64,000 bases of DNA, from the NCBI RefSeq assembly GCF_000367365.1, contig NZ_BARF01000059.1, positions 186,001 to 250,000 on the forward strand, written 5' to 3'. The DNA is from Streptomyces prunicolor NBRC 13075 (lineage in GTDB: Bacteria > Actinomycetota > Actinomycetes > Streptomycetales > Streptomycetaceae). Positions within the stretch are counted from its first letter, which is position 1. Each line of letters begins with the position of its first letter. The notes beneath the pieces were generated by a model. That model was not told the DNA's origin, ran no database searches, and was given only the letters and a program-made list of their open reading frames with translations. The translations under genes were made by a program, and so were the position numbers. Below are positions 50,577-58,975 of the stretch, piece by piece.

Positions 50577-51581
50577 ATGCGTATCGGAATCCTCGGCCTC
50601 GGCCGCATCGGCGCGTTCCACGCCGAAACCCTGTCCGGACTCGACGTCGTCGAGTCCCTCGTCGTCGCCGACCCGTTCGCGGAGGCCGCGAAGAAGGCCG
50701 GCGAGCGGTTCGGCGCGGAGGTCGCGGATTCCCCCGAGGCTGTGCTCGCCGCCGGGATCGACGGTGTCGTCATCGCCGCGGCGACCGACGCCCACCCGGG
50801 TCTGATCCTGGCCGCCGTCGAGGCGGGCATCCCCGTGTTCTGCGAGAAGCCCGTCGCCAAGACGATGGCCGAGGGTGTCCAGGTCCTCAAGGCCGTCGAG
50901 GGCAGCGGCGTGCCGATCCAGATCGGCTACAACCGCCGCTTCGACGCCGGTTTCGTCAACGCGCGCGCCGCTGTGCAGTCCGGTGAGCTGGGCAAGCTGC
51001 ACACCGTGCGCTCGACCACGCTGGACCCGGCGCCGCCGCCGGCCGCGTACATCGCCGCGTCCGGGGGCATCTTCCGGGACTGTTCCGTGCACGACTTCGA
51101 CATCATCCGCTGGGTGACGGGCCGCGAGGTCACCGAGGTGTACGCGGTCGGCGGCAACCGTGGCGCCGAGTACATCAAGGAGGCGGGCGACGCCGACACC
51201 ACCGGCGCGATCCTCACCCTGGACGACGGCACCATCGCGGTGGTGTCCAACTCCCGTCACAACGCCCGGGGTTACGACGTCCGCATGGAGATCCACGGCT
51301 TCACGGACTCCATCGCGGTGGGCCTGGAGGACAAGCTGCCGCTGCGCTCCGTGGAGCCCGGCGTGACCTTCCCGGCGGGCACCCCGCACGACTTCTTCAT
51401 GGACCGCTTCACGGCCGCCTACCGCACCGAACTCACCGCGTTCACCGAGGTCGTGGCCGGCACCCGCACCTCCCCGTGCACGGTCGCGGACGCCCTGGAG
51501 GCCGGCTGGATCGCCGACGCCTGCACCCTGTCGCTGCACGAGCACCGCCCCGTCACCATCCAGGAGGTACGCGAAGCATGA
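50577..51581 (+). CDS. iolG: Inositol 2-dehydrogenase (Gfo/Idh/MocA family)
   Basis: 334 residues. Rossmann motif GLGRIGAFHAETL; the EKP motif (CEKPVAKTM) with the catalytic lysine; GGIFRDCSVHDFDIIRW carries the Asp/His residues of the inositol dehydrogenase active site. It should oxidise myo-inositol to 2-keto-myo-inositol (inosose). The stop overlaps the next gene's start (ATGA). Together with the importer and iolBCD genes the assignment is good, though other inositol isomers are possible. Confidence 0.82.
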   Translation: MRIGILGLGRIGAFHAETLSGLDVVESLVVADPFAEAAKKAGERFGAEVADSPEAVLAAGIDGVVIAAATDAHPGLILAAVEAGIPVFCEKPVAKTMAEGVQVLKAVEGSGVPIQIGYNRRFDAGFVNARAAVQSGELGKLHTVRSTTLDPAPPPAAYIAASGGIFRDCSVHDFDIIRWVTGREVTEVYAVGGNRGAEYIKEAGDADTTGAILTLDDGTIAVVSNSRHNARGYDVRMEIHGFTDSIAVGLEDKLPLRSVEPGVTFPAGTPHDFFMDRFTAAYRTELTAFTEVVAGTRTSPCTVADALEAGWIADACTLSLHEHRPVTIQEVREA

Positions 51582-52600
51582 GCGGTCCGGGCCGGGAACC
51601 ACTGCGCATCGGAGTACTGGGAGCGGCTCGGATCACCGAGAACTCCCTGATCGGTCCCGCCCGGACGACCGGCCACCGCATTGTCGCGGTGGCCGCGCGG
51701 GACCGGTCCAGGGCGGAGGCGTACGCCGCCGCGCACCGCGTCGAACGGGTCGCGGACTCCTACGCCGACCTGATCGCCGACCCAGAGGTGGAGGTCGTCT
51801 ACAACCCGCTCGCCAACGGCCTGCACGGACCGTGGAACCTCGCCGCGCTCGCGGCGGGCAAGCACGTGCTGTCGGAGAAGCCGTCGGCGAGCAACGCGGA
51901 GGAGGCGGCCGAGGTCCGGGAGGCGGCGGCGAAGTCCAGCAGGGTCTTCATGGAGGCCTTCCACTACCTCTTCCACCCGGTCACCCGGCGCCTGCACGAG
52001 CTGCTGGCCTCGGGTGAACTCGGCGAGCTGCGGCACGTCGAGACGCTCGTCGCGATCCAGGCCCCGGCGGACACCGACCCGCGCTGGTCCCTGGACCTGG
52101 CCGGTGGCGCCGTGATGGACCTGGGCTGCTACAGCCTGCACGCCCAGCGGATGCTGGCCCCGTGGGCGGGCGGCGCCCCGCAGTTGGTGAAGGCCCGCGC
52201 CGGCGAACGCGCGGGCGCCCCGGGCGTCGACGAGTGGCTGGACGCCGACCTCGCCTTCCCCAGCGGCGCCACGGGCTCCGCCCGCTGTCACATGGCGTAC
52301 GACAAGCTGGAGATGAGCTGCCGGATCATCGGCAGCCGCGGCGAGGCGTTCGCGCCGAACTTCGTGCTCCCCCAGCTGGACGACCGGATCGTCATCCGCA
52401 CGACGGACGGCGAACGCACGGAACGGCTGGGCCGCCGGTCCTCGTACACCTATCAACTGGAGGCGTTCGCCGCCCGGTTGAGGGAGGGCGCGCCCTTGCC
52501 ATTGGGTCCGGACGACGCGGTCGCGACGATGACACTGATCGACGAGGCGTACCGTGCGGCGGGGTTCGAGGCGCGTCCGCGCGTGCCGATTCTGTCGTAA
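51578..52600 (+). CDS. Gfo/Idh/MocA-family oxidoreductase
   Basis: 340 residues from ATG 51578 (GGAGGTAC upstream), overlapping the preceding stop. N-terminal Rossmann GVLGAARITENSLIGPARTTG, EKP motif (SEKPSASN), MEAFHYLFHPVTRRL and GGAVMDLGCYSLHAQRM in the active-site region. This is the GFO/IDH subtype close to trans-dihydrodiol/xylose and glucose-fructose type dehydrogenases. It probably works on a different sugar or cyclitol from IolG. Ends next to a strong bidirectional hairpin. Confidence 0.83.
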   Translation: MSGPGREPLRIGVLGAARITENSLIGPARTTGHRIVAVAARDRSRAEAYAAAHRVERVADSYADLIADPEVEVVYNPLANGLHGPWNLAALAAGKHVLSEKPSASNAEEAAEVREAAAKSSRVFMEAFHYLFHPVTRRLHELLASGELGELRHVETLVAIQAPADTDPRWSLDLAGGAVMDLGCYSLHAQRMLAPWAGGAPQLVKARAGERAGAPGVDEWLDADLAFPSGATGSARCHMAYDKLEMSCRIIGSRGEAFAPNFVLPQLDDRIVIRTTDGERTERLGRRSSYTYQLEAFAARLREGAPLPLGPDDAVATMTLIDEAYRAAGFEARPRVPILS

Positions 52601-52605
52601 ACGTA

Positions 52606-52645
52606 CGTCGGGGGCGGCACGTGATCGCACGTGCCGCCCCCGACG
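52606..52645. terminator. Bidirectional terminator hairpin
   Basis: Perfect 18-base arms (CGTCGGGGGCGGCACGTG and complement; 52606-52623, 52628-52645) with a 4-base loop, between two convergent Gfo/Idh genes. Confidence 0.85.
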
Positions 52646-52652
52646 AAGTCGG

Positions 52653-53678
52653 TCACAGGTAGAGCTCGGGTCGCTCCACCAGCTCGACCTCCACCCGCAC
52701 CCCGTCCTCCAACGCCCGTACCCCCGCCTCGCACACGGCCGCCGCCGCGTACCCGTCCCACACGCTCGGGCCGGTCACCTCGCCGCGGCGGGTGGCGTCG
52801 ACCCAGGTCTGGATCTCGCGGTCGTAGGCGTCGGCGAAGCGTTCGACGAAGTCCTGGGCGATGGTGCCACCCCAGCGGCCGGCCATGTTGGTGACCATGG
52901 CGTGGCCGTCGCCGATGCGGGCGGTGCCGCGTTCGCAGACGACCTCGGCCTGAACCTGGTAGCCGAAGCCGCAGTTGACGAACATCTCGACGTCGACGAT
53001 CGCGCCGCCGTCGGTCTCGAAGACGACGAACTGCGGGTCCTGGAGGTCGTCCGGGGCGCTCGCCGAGGGGCGCGGGCGCAGTACCTGGACGGCGGTGATC
53101 TCGTGGCCCAGCAGCCAGCGCGTCACGTCCGTCTCATGGGCCACCGAGTCGCTGATCAGCATGGAACTGGTGAAGAAGGGCGGGCTGGCGGCGTTGCGGT
53201 GCCGGTTGTGGAGCATGAGCGGTCTGCCCAACTGGCCTGTTCCCAGGAGGGACTTGAGCTTCATGTACTCGGCGTCGTAGCGCCGCATGAAGCCGACCTG
53301 CACCCGGCGGTGACCGAGGCGTACCTCCGCCTCCATCACTCGTAGCGCGGAGGCCGCGTCGGGGGTGAGCGGCTTCTCGCACAGGACCGGGAGGTCGTGC
53401 TCGAAGGCCGTCAGCACGGCCGCCTCGTGGGCCGGGCCAGGGGAGGCGATCAGGACCGCGTCGACGTCCGCCGCCGCCATGGCCGCCGCCGGGTCGGTGT
53501 ACGCCGTGCAGCCGTCGACACCGGACGCGATCCGTTTGGCGCGCTCGGCGTCGACGTCCACGACGGCACTCACCCGGGCTCCGTTGACCACGTCCTGGAT
53601 CCTGCGGACGTGGTCGGCTCCCATCTTTCCAGTTCCGACGACTGCTACTCCGAGCGGGTCGCGCGGGTTCATGGCCAT
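52653..53678 (-). CDS. Gfo/Idh/MocA-family dehydrogenase of the inositol operon
   Basis: 341 residues from ATG 53678 (AAAGGA six bases upstream; upstream GTG adds PDDPKGRPMAM-like sequence, and ATG 53672 is an alternative). Rossmann GTGKMGADHVRRIQDV, EKP motif (CEKPLTPDA) and DSVAHETDVTRWLLG in the catalytic region. Last gene of the leftward operon importer-IolE-like-dehydrogenase. It is likely a scyllo- or chiro-inositol dehydrogenase acting beside IolG. Confidence 0.83.
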   Translation of the reverse strand: MAMNPRDPLGVAVVGTGKMGADHVRRIQDVVNGARVSAVVDVDAERAKRIASGVDGCTAYTDPAAAMAAADVDAVLIASPGPAHEAAVLTAFEHDLPVLCEKPLTPDAASALRVMEAEVRLGHRRVQVGFMRRYDAEYMKLKSLLGTGQLGRPLMLHNRHRNAASPPFFTSSMLISDSVAHETDVTRWLLGHEITAVQVLRPRPSASAPDDLQDPQFVVFETDGGAIVDVEMFVNCGFGYQVQAEVVCERGTARIGDGHAMVTNMAGRWGGTIAQDFVERFADAYDREIQTWVDATRRGEVTGPSVWDGYAAAAVCEAGVRALEDGVRVEVELVERPELYL

Positions 53679-53697
53679 CGGCCGTCCTTTCGGATCG

Positions 53698-53773
53698 TCA
53701 GGCACCGCAGGAATGGTCAGGCACCGCGGGAATGGTCAGGCACCGCGGGAATGGTCAGGCACCGCAGGAACGG
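53698..53773 (-). repeat. 19-bp tandem repeat, four copies, ending the IolE-like gene
   Basis: TCAGGCACCGCRGGAAYGG (plus strand) occurs four times back to back. The fourth unit is the actual 3' end and TGA stop of the TIM-barrel gene; three further copies with TGA follow it on the minus strand up to the next gene. Confidence 0.9.
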
Positions 53774-54663
53774 AGGAACTTGCGGGTGCGCTCCGCGATG
53801 GGGAGCGGCTTGTCCGGCTCGCACGGGTACATGTCCTGCTCGACGATCGCGAACAACTCCACGCCCAGGCGCTGCGCCGCGATCAGCACCGGCTCCAACT
53901 CCGGTACGCCGGACGGCGGTTCGCACATCACTCCGCGTGCCACGGCCGGTCCGAACGGCACCTCGTTCTTGACGACGTCGGCGAGGATCTCCGGGTCGAC
54001 CTGCTTGAGGTGCAGATAGCCGATGCGTTCGCCGTACGTCTCGATCAGCTTGACGCTGTCGCCGCCGCAGTAGGCGTAATGCCCGGTGTCCAGGCAGAGG
54101 TTGACCAGTTCGGAGTCGGTCGAGTCGAGGAAGTGCTCGACGTGGTCCTCGGTGTCGAGGTGGGTGTCGGCGTGCGGGTGGACCACGAGGTCGAGTCCGT
54201 ACGCCTCCTTGACCTCGTGCCCGAGCCGCTCCATGCCCTTGGTGAGGTGGGCCCACTGTTCGCCGGTCAGCTCCGGCGGTTCCAGGATCTCGGCGGTCTT
54301 GTCGTCCCGCCAGAAGGAGGGGATGACGACCAGGTGCCGCGCGCCCATCTCCTGGGTGAGCGCGGCGACTTGGCTGACGTGCTCCCATGTCGCGTCCCAG
54401 ACGGAGGGGCCGCGGTGCAGGCCGGTGAAGACCGTGCCCGCGGACACCTTCAGCTCGCGTCGGGCGAGCTCGTCCGTGAGCCGGGCCGGGTCGGTCGGCA
54501 GATAGCCGTACGGGCCCAGCTCGATCCAGGGGTAGCCGGCCTGCGCGACCTCGTCCAAGAACCGTTCCCACGGCACCTGTTGGGGGTCGTCCGGGAACCA
54601 CACACCCCAGGAGTCGGGGGCGGAGCCGACCCGGATCCGGTCCAGGAACGGGCGGTCCGACAT
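53755..54663 (-). CDS. TIM-barrel sugar isomerase/epimerase, IolE-like inosose dehydratase
   Basis: 302 residues. AP_endonuc_2 fold: GSAPDSWGVWFPDD start, WIELGPYGYLPTD, LVVHPHADTHLDT (metal ligand His/Asp), NLCLDTGHYAYCGGD and HLKQVDPEI. These match the inosose dehydratase (IolE)/inosose isomerase (IolI) group. It lies 2 bases after the ATPase gene, in the importer operon. It would dehydrate 2-keto-myo-inositol, or isomerise it. Assignment between IolE and IolI is uncertain. Confidence 0.8.
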   Translation of the reverse strand: MSDRPFLDRIRVGSAPDSWGVWFPDDPQQVPWERFLDEVAQAGYPWIELGPYGYLPTDPARLTDELARRELKVSAGTVFTGLHRGPSVWDATWEHVSQVAALTQEMGARHLVVIPSFWRDDKTAEILEPPELTGEQWAHLTKGMERLGHEVKEAYGLDLVVHPHADTHLDTEDHVEHFLDSTDSELVNLCLDTGHYAYCGGDSVKLIETYGERIGYLHLKQVDPEILADVVKNEVPFGPAVARGVMCEPPSGVPELEPVLIAAQRLGVELFAIVEQDMYPCEPDKPLPIAERTRKFLRSCGA

Positions 54664-54664
54664 G

Positions 54665-55579
54665 TCAGGCGGTCCCTTCAGGAGACGCGCTCACCGGCGC
54701 CTTCAGGGCCTTCTCGTCCGGGAGTTCGTCGACGTCGAGGCCGCGGACTTGGGACAACTCGTGCTTGAGCGCGGCGAGTTCGGTACCGCCGGCCATGTGG
54801 TTGGTGAGCTCTTCGAGGGTGATCTCGCTGCGCTCCGCCGACAACTCCATGGTGCCCAGGCGCAGCACGCTGAAGTGGTCGCCGACCATGTAGGCGTGGT
54901 GCGGGTTGTGGGTGATGAAGATGACCCCGAGCCCGCGTTCCCGCGCGGCGGCCACGTACTTCAGCACCACACCGGACTGCTTGACGCCGAGGGCGGCGGT
55001 CGGCTCGTCCAGGATCAGGACGCGGGCGCCGAAGTAGACGGCGCGGGCGATGGCGACACACTGGCGCTGGCCGCCGGAGAGGGTGCCGATGGGCTGGTCC
55101 AGGTTGTCCAGGACGATGCCCATGTTGCGCAGTTCCTCGTCAGCGGTCTTCTTCATCTTCTCGATGTCGAGACGGCGGAACGGCCAGGGGCCCTTCGTCA
55201 TCTCCGAGCCGAGGAAGAAGTTGCGCCACACCGGCATCAACGGCACGACGGCCAGGTCCTGGTAGACCGTCGCGATGCCCCGGTCCAACGCCTGACGCGG
55301 AGTGGTCAGGTGCACCGCCCCGCCGTCGACGAGGAATTCGCCCTCGGTGTGCTGGTGCAGCCCGGAGATGATTTTGATCAGGGTCGACTTGCCCGCGCCG
55401 TTGTCACCCAGCACACAGGTGACCTGGCCCGGGCGGACCGCGAGGTCCACACCGTGCAGGGCACGGACATTGCCGTAGGACTTGCCCGCGTTGCGCAGTT
55501 GGACGATCGGCGCGTCCGCGTCGCTCGGCGCCGTGTCTTCGAGGATGGCGCCGTGAGTGCCGGATTCGTTGCTTGCCAT
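54665..55579 (-). CDS. Sugar ABC importer ATPase (single NBD, CUT2-like)
   Basis: 304 residues from ATG 55579. One nucleotide-binding domain only, unlike the duplicated RbsA: Walker A GDNGAGKST, signature LSGGQRQCVAIARA (Cys in place of the usual Arg/Gln), Walker B VLILDEPTAALG and H-loop THNPHHAY. It resembles FrcA-type ATPases. It energises the permease encoded immediately upstream. Confidence 0.9.
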   Translation of the reverse strand: MASNESGTHGAILEDTAPSDADAPIVQLRNAGKSYGNVRALHGVDLAVRPGQVTCVLGDNGAGKSTLIKIISGLHQHTEGEFLVDGGAVHLTTPRQALDRGIATVYQDLAVVPLMPVWRNFFLGSEMTKGPWPFRRLDIEKMKKTADEELRNMGIVLDNLDQPIGTLSGGQRQCVAIARAVYFGARVLILDEPTAALGVKQSGVVLKYVAAARERGLGVIFITHNPHHAYMVGDHFSVLRLGTMELSAERSEITLEELTNHMAGGTELAALKHELSQVRGLDVDELPDEKALKAPVSASPEGTA

Positions 55580-55584
55580 GAAGG

Positions 55585-56661
55585 TCACCTCCGGGTCGCG
55601 GTGCGCTGGACCCACAGATTGATGAGGACGGCGCCCAGCAGCATCACGCCGAGGAACGCCTTGAACCAGTCGGGGTTCCAGCCCGCGTAGACGATGCCCT
55701 GCTGCACCATGCCGAACATGAACGCCCCGAAGACCGGACCGATCGCCGAACCGGCACCACCGGTCAGCAGACAACCACCGATCACCGCCGCCGAGATGTA
55801 GATCAGCTCCTGGCCCACACCCTCACCGGACTGCACGGTGTTGAAGGTGAACAACTGGTGCATCCCGATGAACCAGGCACCGAAACCGACCAGCATGAAC
55901 AGCGAGATCTTCGTGAACGCCACCGGCACACCGACCGCCCGCGCCGAGTCCTTGTTCCCACCGACCGCGAAAATCCAGTTCCCGTACTTCGTCCGCAGCA
56001 GCACCCAGGTCGCGATCGCCGCGAATACCAGCCAATAGAAGATCGTGATCTTGACGTCGACGCCGCCGATGTCGAAGGACGTCGCGAAGACCTTCCTCGC
56101 CTGGCCGAAGCCGTCCATGTTGCTGATGTCATCGGTCGCCACATTCCCGGTGACCAGCTTCGTCACCGCGAGGTTGACACCCTGCAGGATCAGAAACGTG
56201 CCCAGCGTGACCAGGAAGCTCGGCAGCCCGGTCTTGACCACCATCCACCCGTTGAGGAACCCGATCCCCAACGACACCAGCAGCGCGACGATCACACCGA
56301 CCCATACGTTCATGGTCAGTTGGTAGCTGAGCATGCTCGCGGTCAGCGCCGAGGTGATGACGGCGACACCGGCGGAAAGGTCGAACTCCCCGCCGATCAT
56401 CAACAGGGCCACCGGCAGCGCCATGATGCCGATCGTCGACGAGCTGTAGAGAATGTTCGCCATCGAGGCGCCGTCCCGCACCGGCGGAGCGGCGATCAGG
56501 AAGAACACGTACACCGCGGCGGCGCCGAGGAACACGCCCACCTCGGGGCGCGCCAACAGCCGTAGCGCCAGGGGCCGTTCGACGGTCCGGCCGTCGGATT
56601 CCTTGGGGCCGGGGGCCGGCGGTGAGGTCACCGCCGGCTCGGCATGCTGGGTCATACTCAT
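55585..56661 (-). CDS. Sugar ABC importer permease, CUT2 type
   Basis: 358 residues if ATG 56661 is used (it overlaps the binding-protein TGA); GTG 56664 and ATG 56655 are alternatives. About ten hydrophobic segments from residue 40; GGEFDLSAGVAVITSALTASM is the conserved BPD_transp_2 motif, and AVGGNKDSARAVGVP matches ribose/inositol permeases (IatP, RbsC). It forms the membrane channel of a CUT2 importer with the following ATPase. Confidence 0.92.
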   Translation of the reverse strand: MSMTQHAEPAVTSPPAPGPKESDGRTVERPLALRLLARPEVGVFLGAAAVYVFFLIAAPPVRDGASMANILYSSSTIGIMALPVALLMIGGEFDLSAGVAVITSALTASMLSYQLTMNVWVGVIVALLVSLGIGFLNGWMVVKTGLPSFLVTLGTFLILQGVNLAVTKLVTGNVATDDISNMDGFGQARKVFATSFDIGGVDVKITIFYWLVFAAIATWVLLRTKYGNWIFAVGGNKDSARAVGVPVAFTKISLFMLVGFGAWFIGMHQLFTFNTVQSGEGVGQELIYISAAVIGGCLLTGGAGSAIGPVFGAFMFGMVQQGIVYAGWNPDWFKAFLGVMLLGAVLINLWVQRTATRR

Positions 56662-57680
56662 CACCGGGTTCCGTTGGCGGCGTACTTCGCGACGGCGTCG
56701 ACGTTGGTCTTGTCGACGAAGGCCGGGCCGGTCAGTACGGGCTGCTCACCGCCGCCGCTGTAGTTGCCGTTGTTCTTGTAGAGCCACAGGGAGTCGACCG
56801 CCAAGTAGCCCTGGAGGTACGGCTGCTGGTCCACCGCGAACTGGACGGTGCCCTTCTTGATGGCGCCGGTCAGGGTGCTGTTCAGGTCGAAGGTCGCGAC
56901 CTTCGCCTTGCTGCCCGCGTCGGCCAGCGACTGCACGGCCGTCATGGCGAACGGGGCGCCCAGGGTGACGACGTAGTCGATCGCCTTGTCCTGCGTGAGC
57001 TTGGCCGTGATCGTCGACTTCACCGACGGCATGTCCGTGCCGTTGACGTTGAGGACCTCGGTCGTGCCGGTGAACGTCTTCTTCACACCGGCGCAGCGCT
57101 GGGTCAGACCGATGTTGCCCTGCTCCTGGATGACACAGACGGCCTTCTTGGCGCCTTCCGAGTTCAGCCGCTTGCCGAGCGCCTCGCCGGCCACCGTCTC
57201 GTCCTGGCCGAAGAACTCCAGCAGTCCGAGCTTCTTCCAGTCGCTGAGACCGGAGTTGAGGCCCACGACGGGTATGTTCGCGGTCTTCGCCTTGGCGATG
57301 ACGTCCTTCAGGGCGTCGGGCTTGGCGAGGGTGACCGCGATGCCGTCGACCTTCTGGTCGATCGCGTTCTGCACCAGGTTCGACTGGTTGCCCGCGTTCG
57401 GGTCTGCCGAGTAGACGAGCTTGATGTTGTCCTTGGCCGCGGCGGCCTGGGCGCCCTTGCGGACGATGTCCCAGAACGTGTCGCCGGGCGCCTGGTGCGT
57501 GACCAGGGCGACCGTCATGCGCGGAGTGCTCGCCTTGCCCGCGGAGGCGCCGGAGGAGTCCTCGGTGGACTTCTTGCCGCCCGAGCTGCTGGAGCAGCCG
57601 GCGAGGGTCAGGGCCGCTGCCGCGGCCACCGCCACGATGGGGGCCATTCTGCGCGAGCGGGAGTAAGTGGAACGGTCCAT
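56661..57680 (-). CDS. Inositol/sugar-binding lipoprotein of CUT2 importer
   Basis: 339 residues. Signal peptide with lipobox LAGC (about residues 26-29), then a Peripla_BP_4 domain: TVALVTHQAPGDTFWDIVRKGAQAAA, KVDGIAVTLAKPDALKDVIAKAK, YVVTLGAPFAMTAVQSL. Such proteins bind ribose, inositols or related polyols outside the cell. First gene of the minus-strand operon, transcribed divergently from iolC; the context indicates an inositol. Confidence 0.9.
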   Translation of the reverse strand: MDRSTYSRSRRMAPIVAVAAAAALTLAGCSSSSGGKKSTEDSSGASAGKASTPRMTVALVTHQAPGDTFWDIVRKGAQAAAAKDNIKLVYSADPNAGNQSNLVQNAIDQKVDGIAVTLAKPDALKDVIAKAKTANIPVVGLNSGLSDWKKLGLLEFFGQDETVAGEALGKRLNSEGAKKAVCVIQEQGNIGLTQRCAGVKKTFTGTTEVLNVNGTDMPSVKSTITAKLTQDKAIDYVVTLGAPFAMTAVQSLADAGSKAKVATFDLNSTLTGAIKKGTVQFAVDQQPYLQGYLAVDSLWLYKNNGNYSGGGEQPVLTGPAFVDKTNVDAVAKYAANGTR

Positions 57681-57820
57681 CTTTCCTGCACCTCACTGTG
57701 CTTCAGGGGAAAGGGAGTCATGATCGCAGAAATCCGGGCTCGGGGCCTGTCGGTCCCGGGTCGTCTGCCGCGAAACACGGCTGTTGCGCTGGGACGGAAT
57801 CAAATCCCCGGTCGCGTCCG

Positions 57821-57886
57821 CTGTCAATACTTTGTTAAGACATCATTTCACGAGCAGGTCCGAATGTAAGTACAAACTATTGACAG
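57821..57886. promoter_or_regulatory. Paired divergent promoters with a 15-bp inverted repeat
   Basis: CTGTCAATACTTTGT (57821-57835) faces ACAAACTATTGACAG (57872-57886): inverted copies, 14 of 15 matching. Each contains TTGACA pointing outward, so each can be the -35 box of its operon (plus strand: TTGACA, 18-base spacer, TACACC for iolC). The copies may also be operators for the inositol LacI regulator. A related ACAAGAATGACAGG lies at about 48,460 before the PhyH gene. Confidence 0.7.
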
Positions 57887-57967
57887 GGAGCCCCTCCGAG
57901 ACCTACACCTGGGAGGCGGCAGGCCTCTGGACCCGCCCACCCCCAGCAGCTCAGAGGAGTGTCGCGC

Positions 57968-58936
57968 ATGGCCGAGTCAGCCCAGTCCTTCGATCTGATC
58001 ACCATGGGCCGCATCGGGGTCGATCTCTACCCCTTGCAGTCTGGCGTACCGCTGGCCCGTGTGGAGACGTTCGGCAAGTTCCTCGGAGGTTCGGCGAGCA
58101 ATGTGGCGGTCGCCGCCGCCCGGCTCGGCCGCAGCACCGCGGTGATCACCCGCACCGGCGACGACCCCTTCGGGACGTATCTGCACGAGGCCCTCAAGGA
58201 CTTCGGGGTCGACGACCGCTGGGTCACGCCCGTCGCGGACTACCCGACGCCGGTCACGTTCTGCGAGATCTTCCCGCCGGACGACTTCCCGCTGTACTTC
58301 TACCGGCAGCCCAAGGCGCCCGACCTGGAGATCCGCACCGAGGAGCTGGACTACTTCGCGATCCGCCAGGCCCGCGTCTTCTGGATCACCGGCACCGGTC
58401 TGAGCGAGGAGCCGAGCCGCTCCGCCACGCTCGCCGCCCTCAAGGCGCGCGACAAGGCGGGCACCACGGTCTTCGACCTCGACTGGCGCCCCATGTTCTG
58501 GCAGGACCCGGAGGAGGCCCGCCCGTACTACGCGGAGGCCCTGCGCCACGCGACGGTCGCGGTCGGCAACCTCGACGAGTGCGAGGTCGCCACCGGCGTC
58601 CGCGAGCCCCGCGCCTGCGCCCAGGCACTGCTCGACGCGGGCGTGGAGCTGGCCATCGTCAAACAGGGCCCCAAGGGTGTCCTGGCCGTCCACCGCGACG
58701 GCACGACCGCCGAGGTACCGCCGGTCCCCGTGGAGGTCCTCAACGGCCTCGGCGCGGGCGACGCGTTCGGCGGCTCGCTGTGCCACGGGCTGCTGTCCGG
58801 CTGGGACCTGGAACGGTCCATGCGGTTCGCCAACGCGGCCGGCGCCCTCGTCGCCTCCCGCCTCGCCTGCTCCACCGCGATGCCCACCGAGTCCGAGGTC
58901 GAGGACCTCCTCGTGGGCGCGCGAGTGAGTGACTGA
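57968..58936 (+). CDS. iolC: 5-dehydro-2-deoxygluconokinase
   Basis: 322 residues from ATG 57968 (AGAGGAG 9 bases upstream; GTG 57959 is an alternative). PfkB/ribokinase family: TMGRIGVDLYP near the start, GGSASNVAVAAARLG, and the anion-hole/catalytic GLGAGDAFGGSLCHGLLSG with the Asp base. IolC phosphorylates 2-deoxy-5-keto-D-gluconate at C6. First gene of the plus-strand iol operon and adjacent to iolB and iolD, giving a confident call. Confidence 0.92.
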   Translation: MAESAQSFDLITMGRIGVDLYPLQSGVPLARVETFGKFLGGSASNVAVAAARLGRSTAVITRTGDDPFGTYLHEALKDFGVDDRWVTPVADYPTPVTFCEIFPPDDFPLYFYRQPKAPDLEIRTEELDYFAIRQARVFWITGTGLSEEPSRSATLAALKARDKAGTTVFDLDWRPMFWQDPEEARPYYAEALRHATVAVGNLDECEVATGVREPRACAQALLDAGVELAIVKQGPKGVLAVHRDGTTAEVPPVPVEVLNGLGAGDAFGGSLCHGLLSGWDLERSMRFANAAGALVASRLACSTAMPTESEVEDLLVGARVSD

Positions 58937-58975
58937 TCGCGTGGCCGCAACAGCCACCCCTGAACGGAGCTTCTC

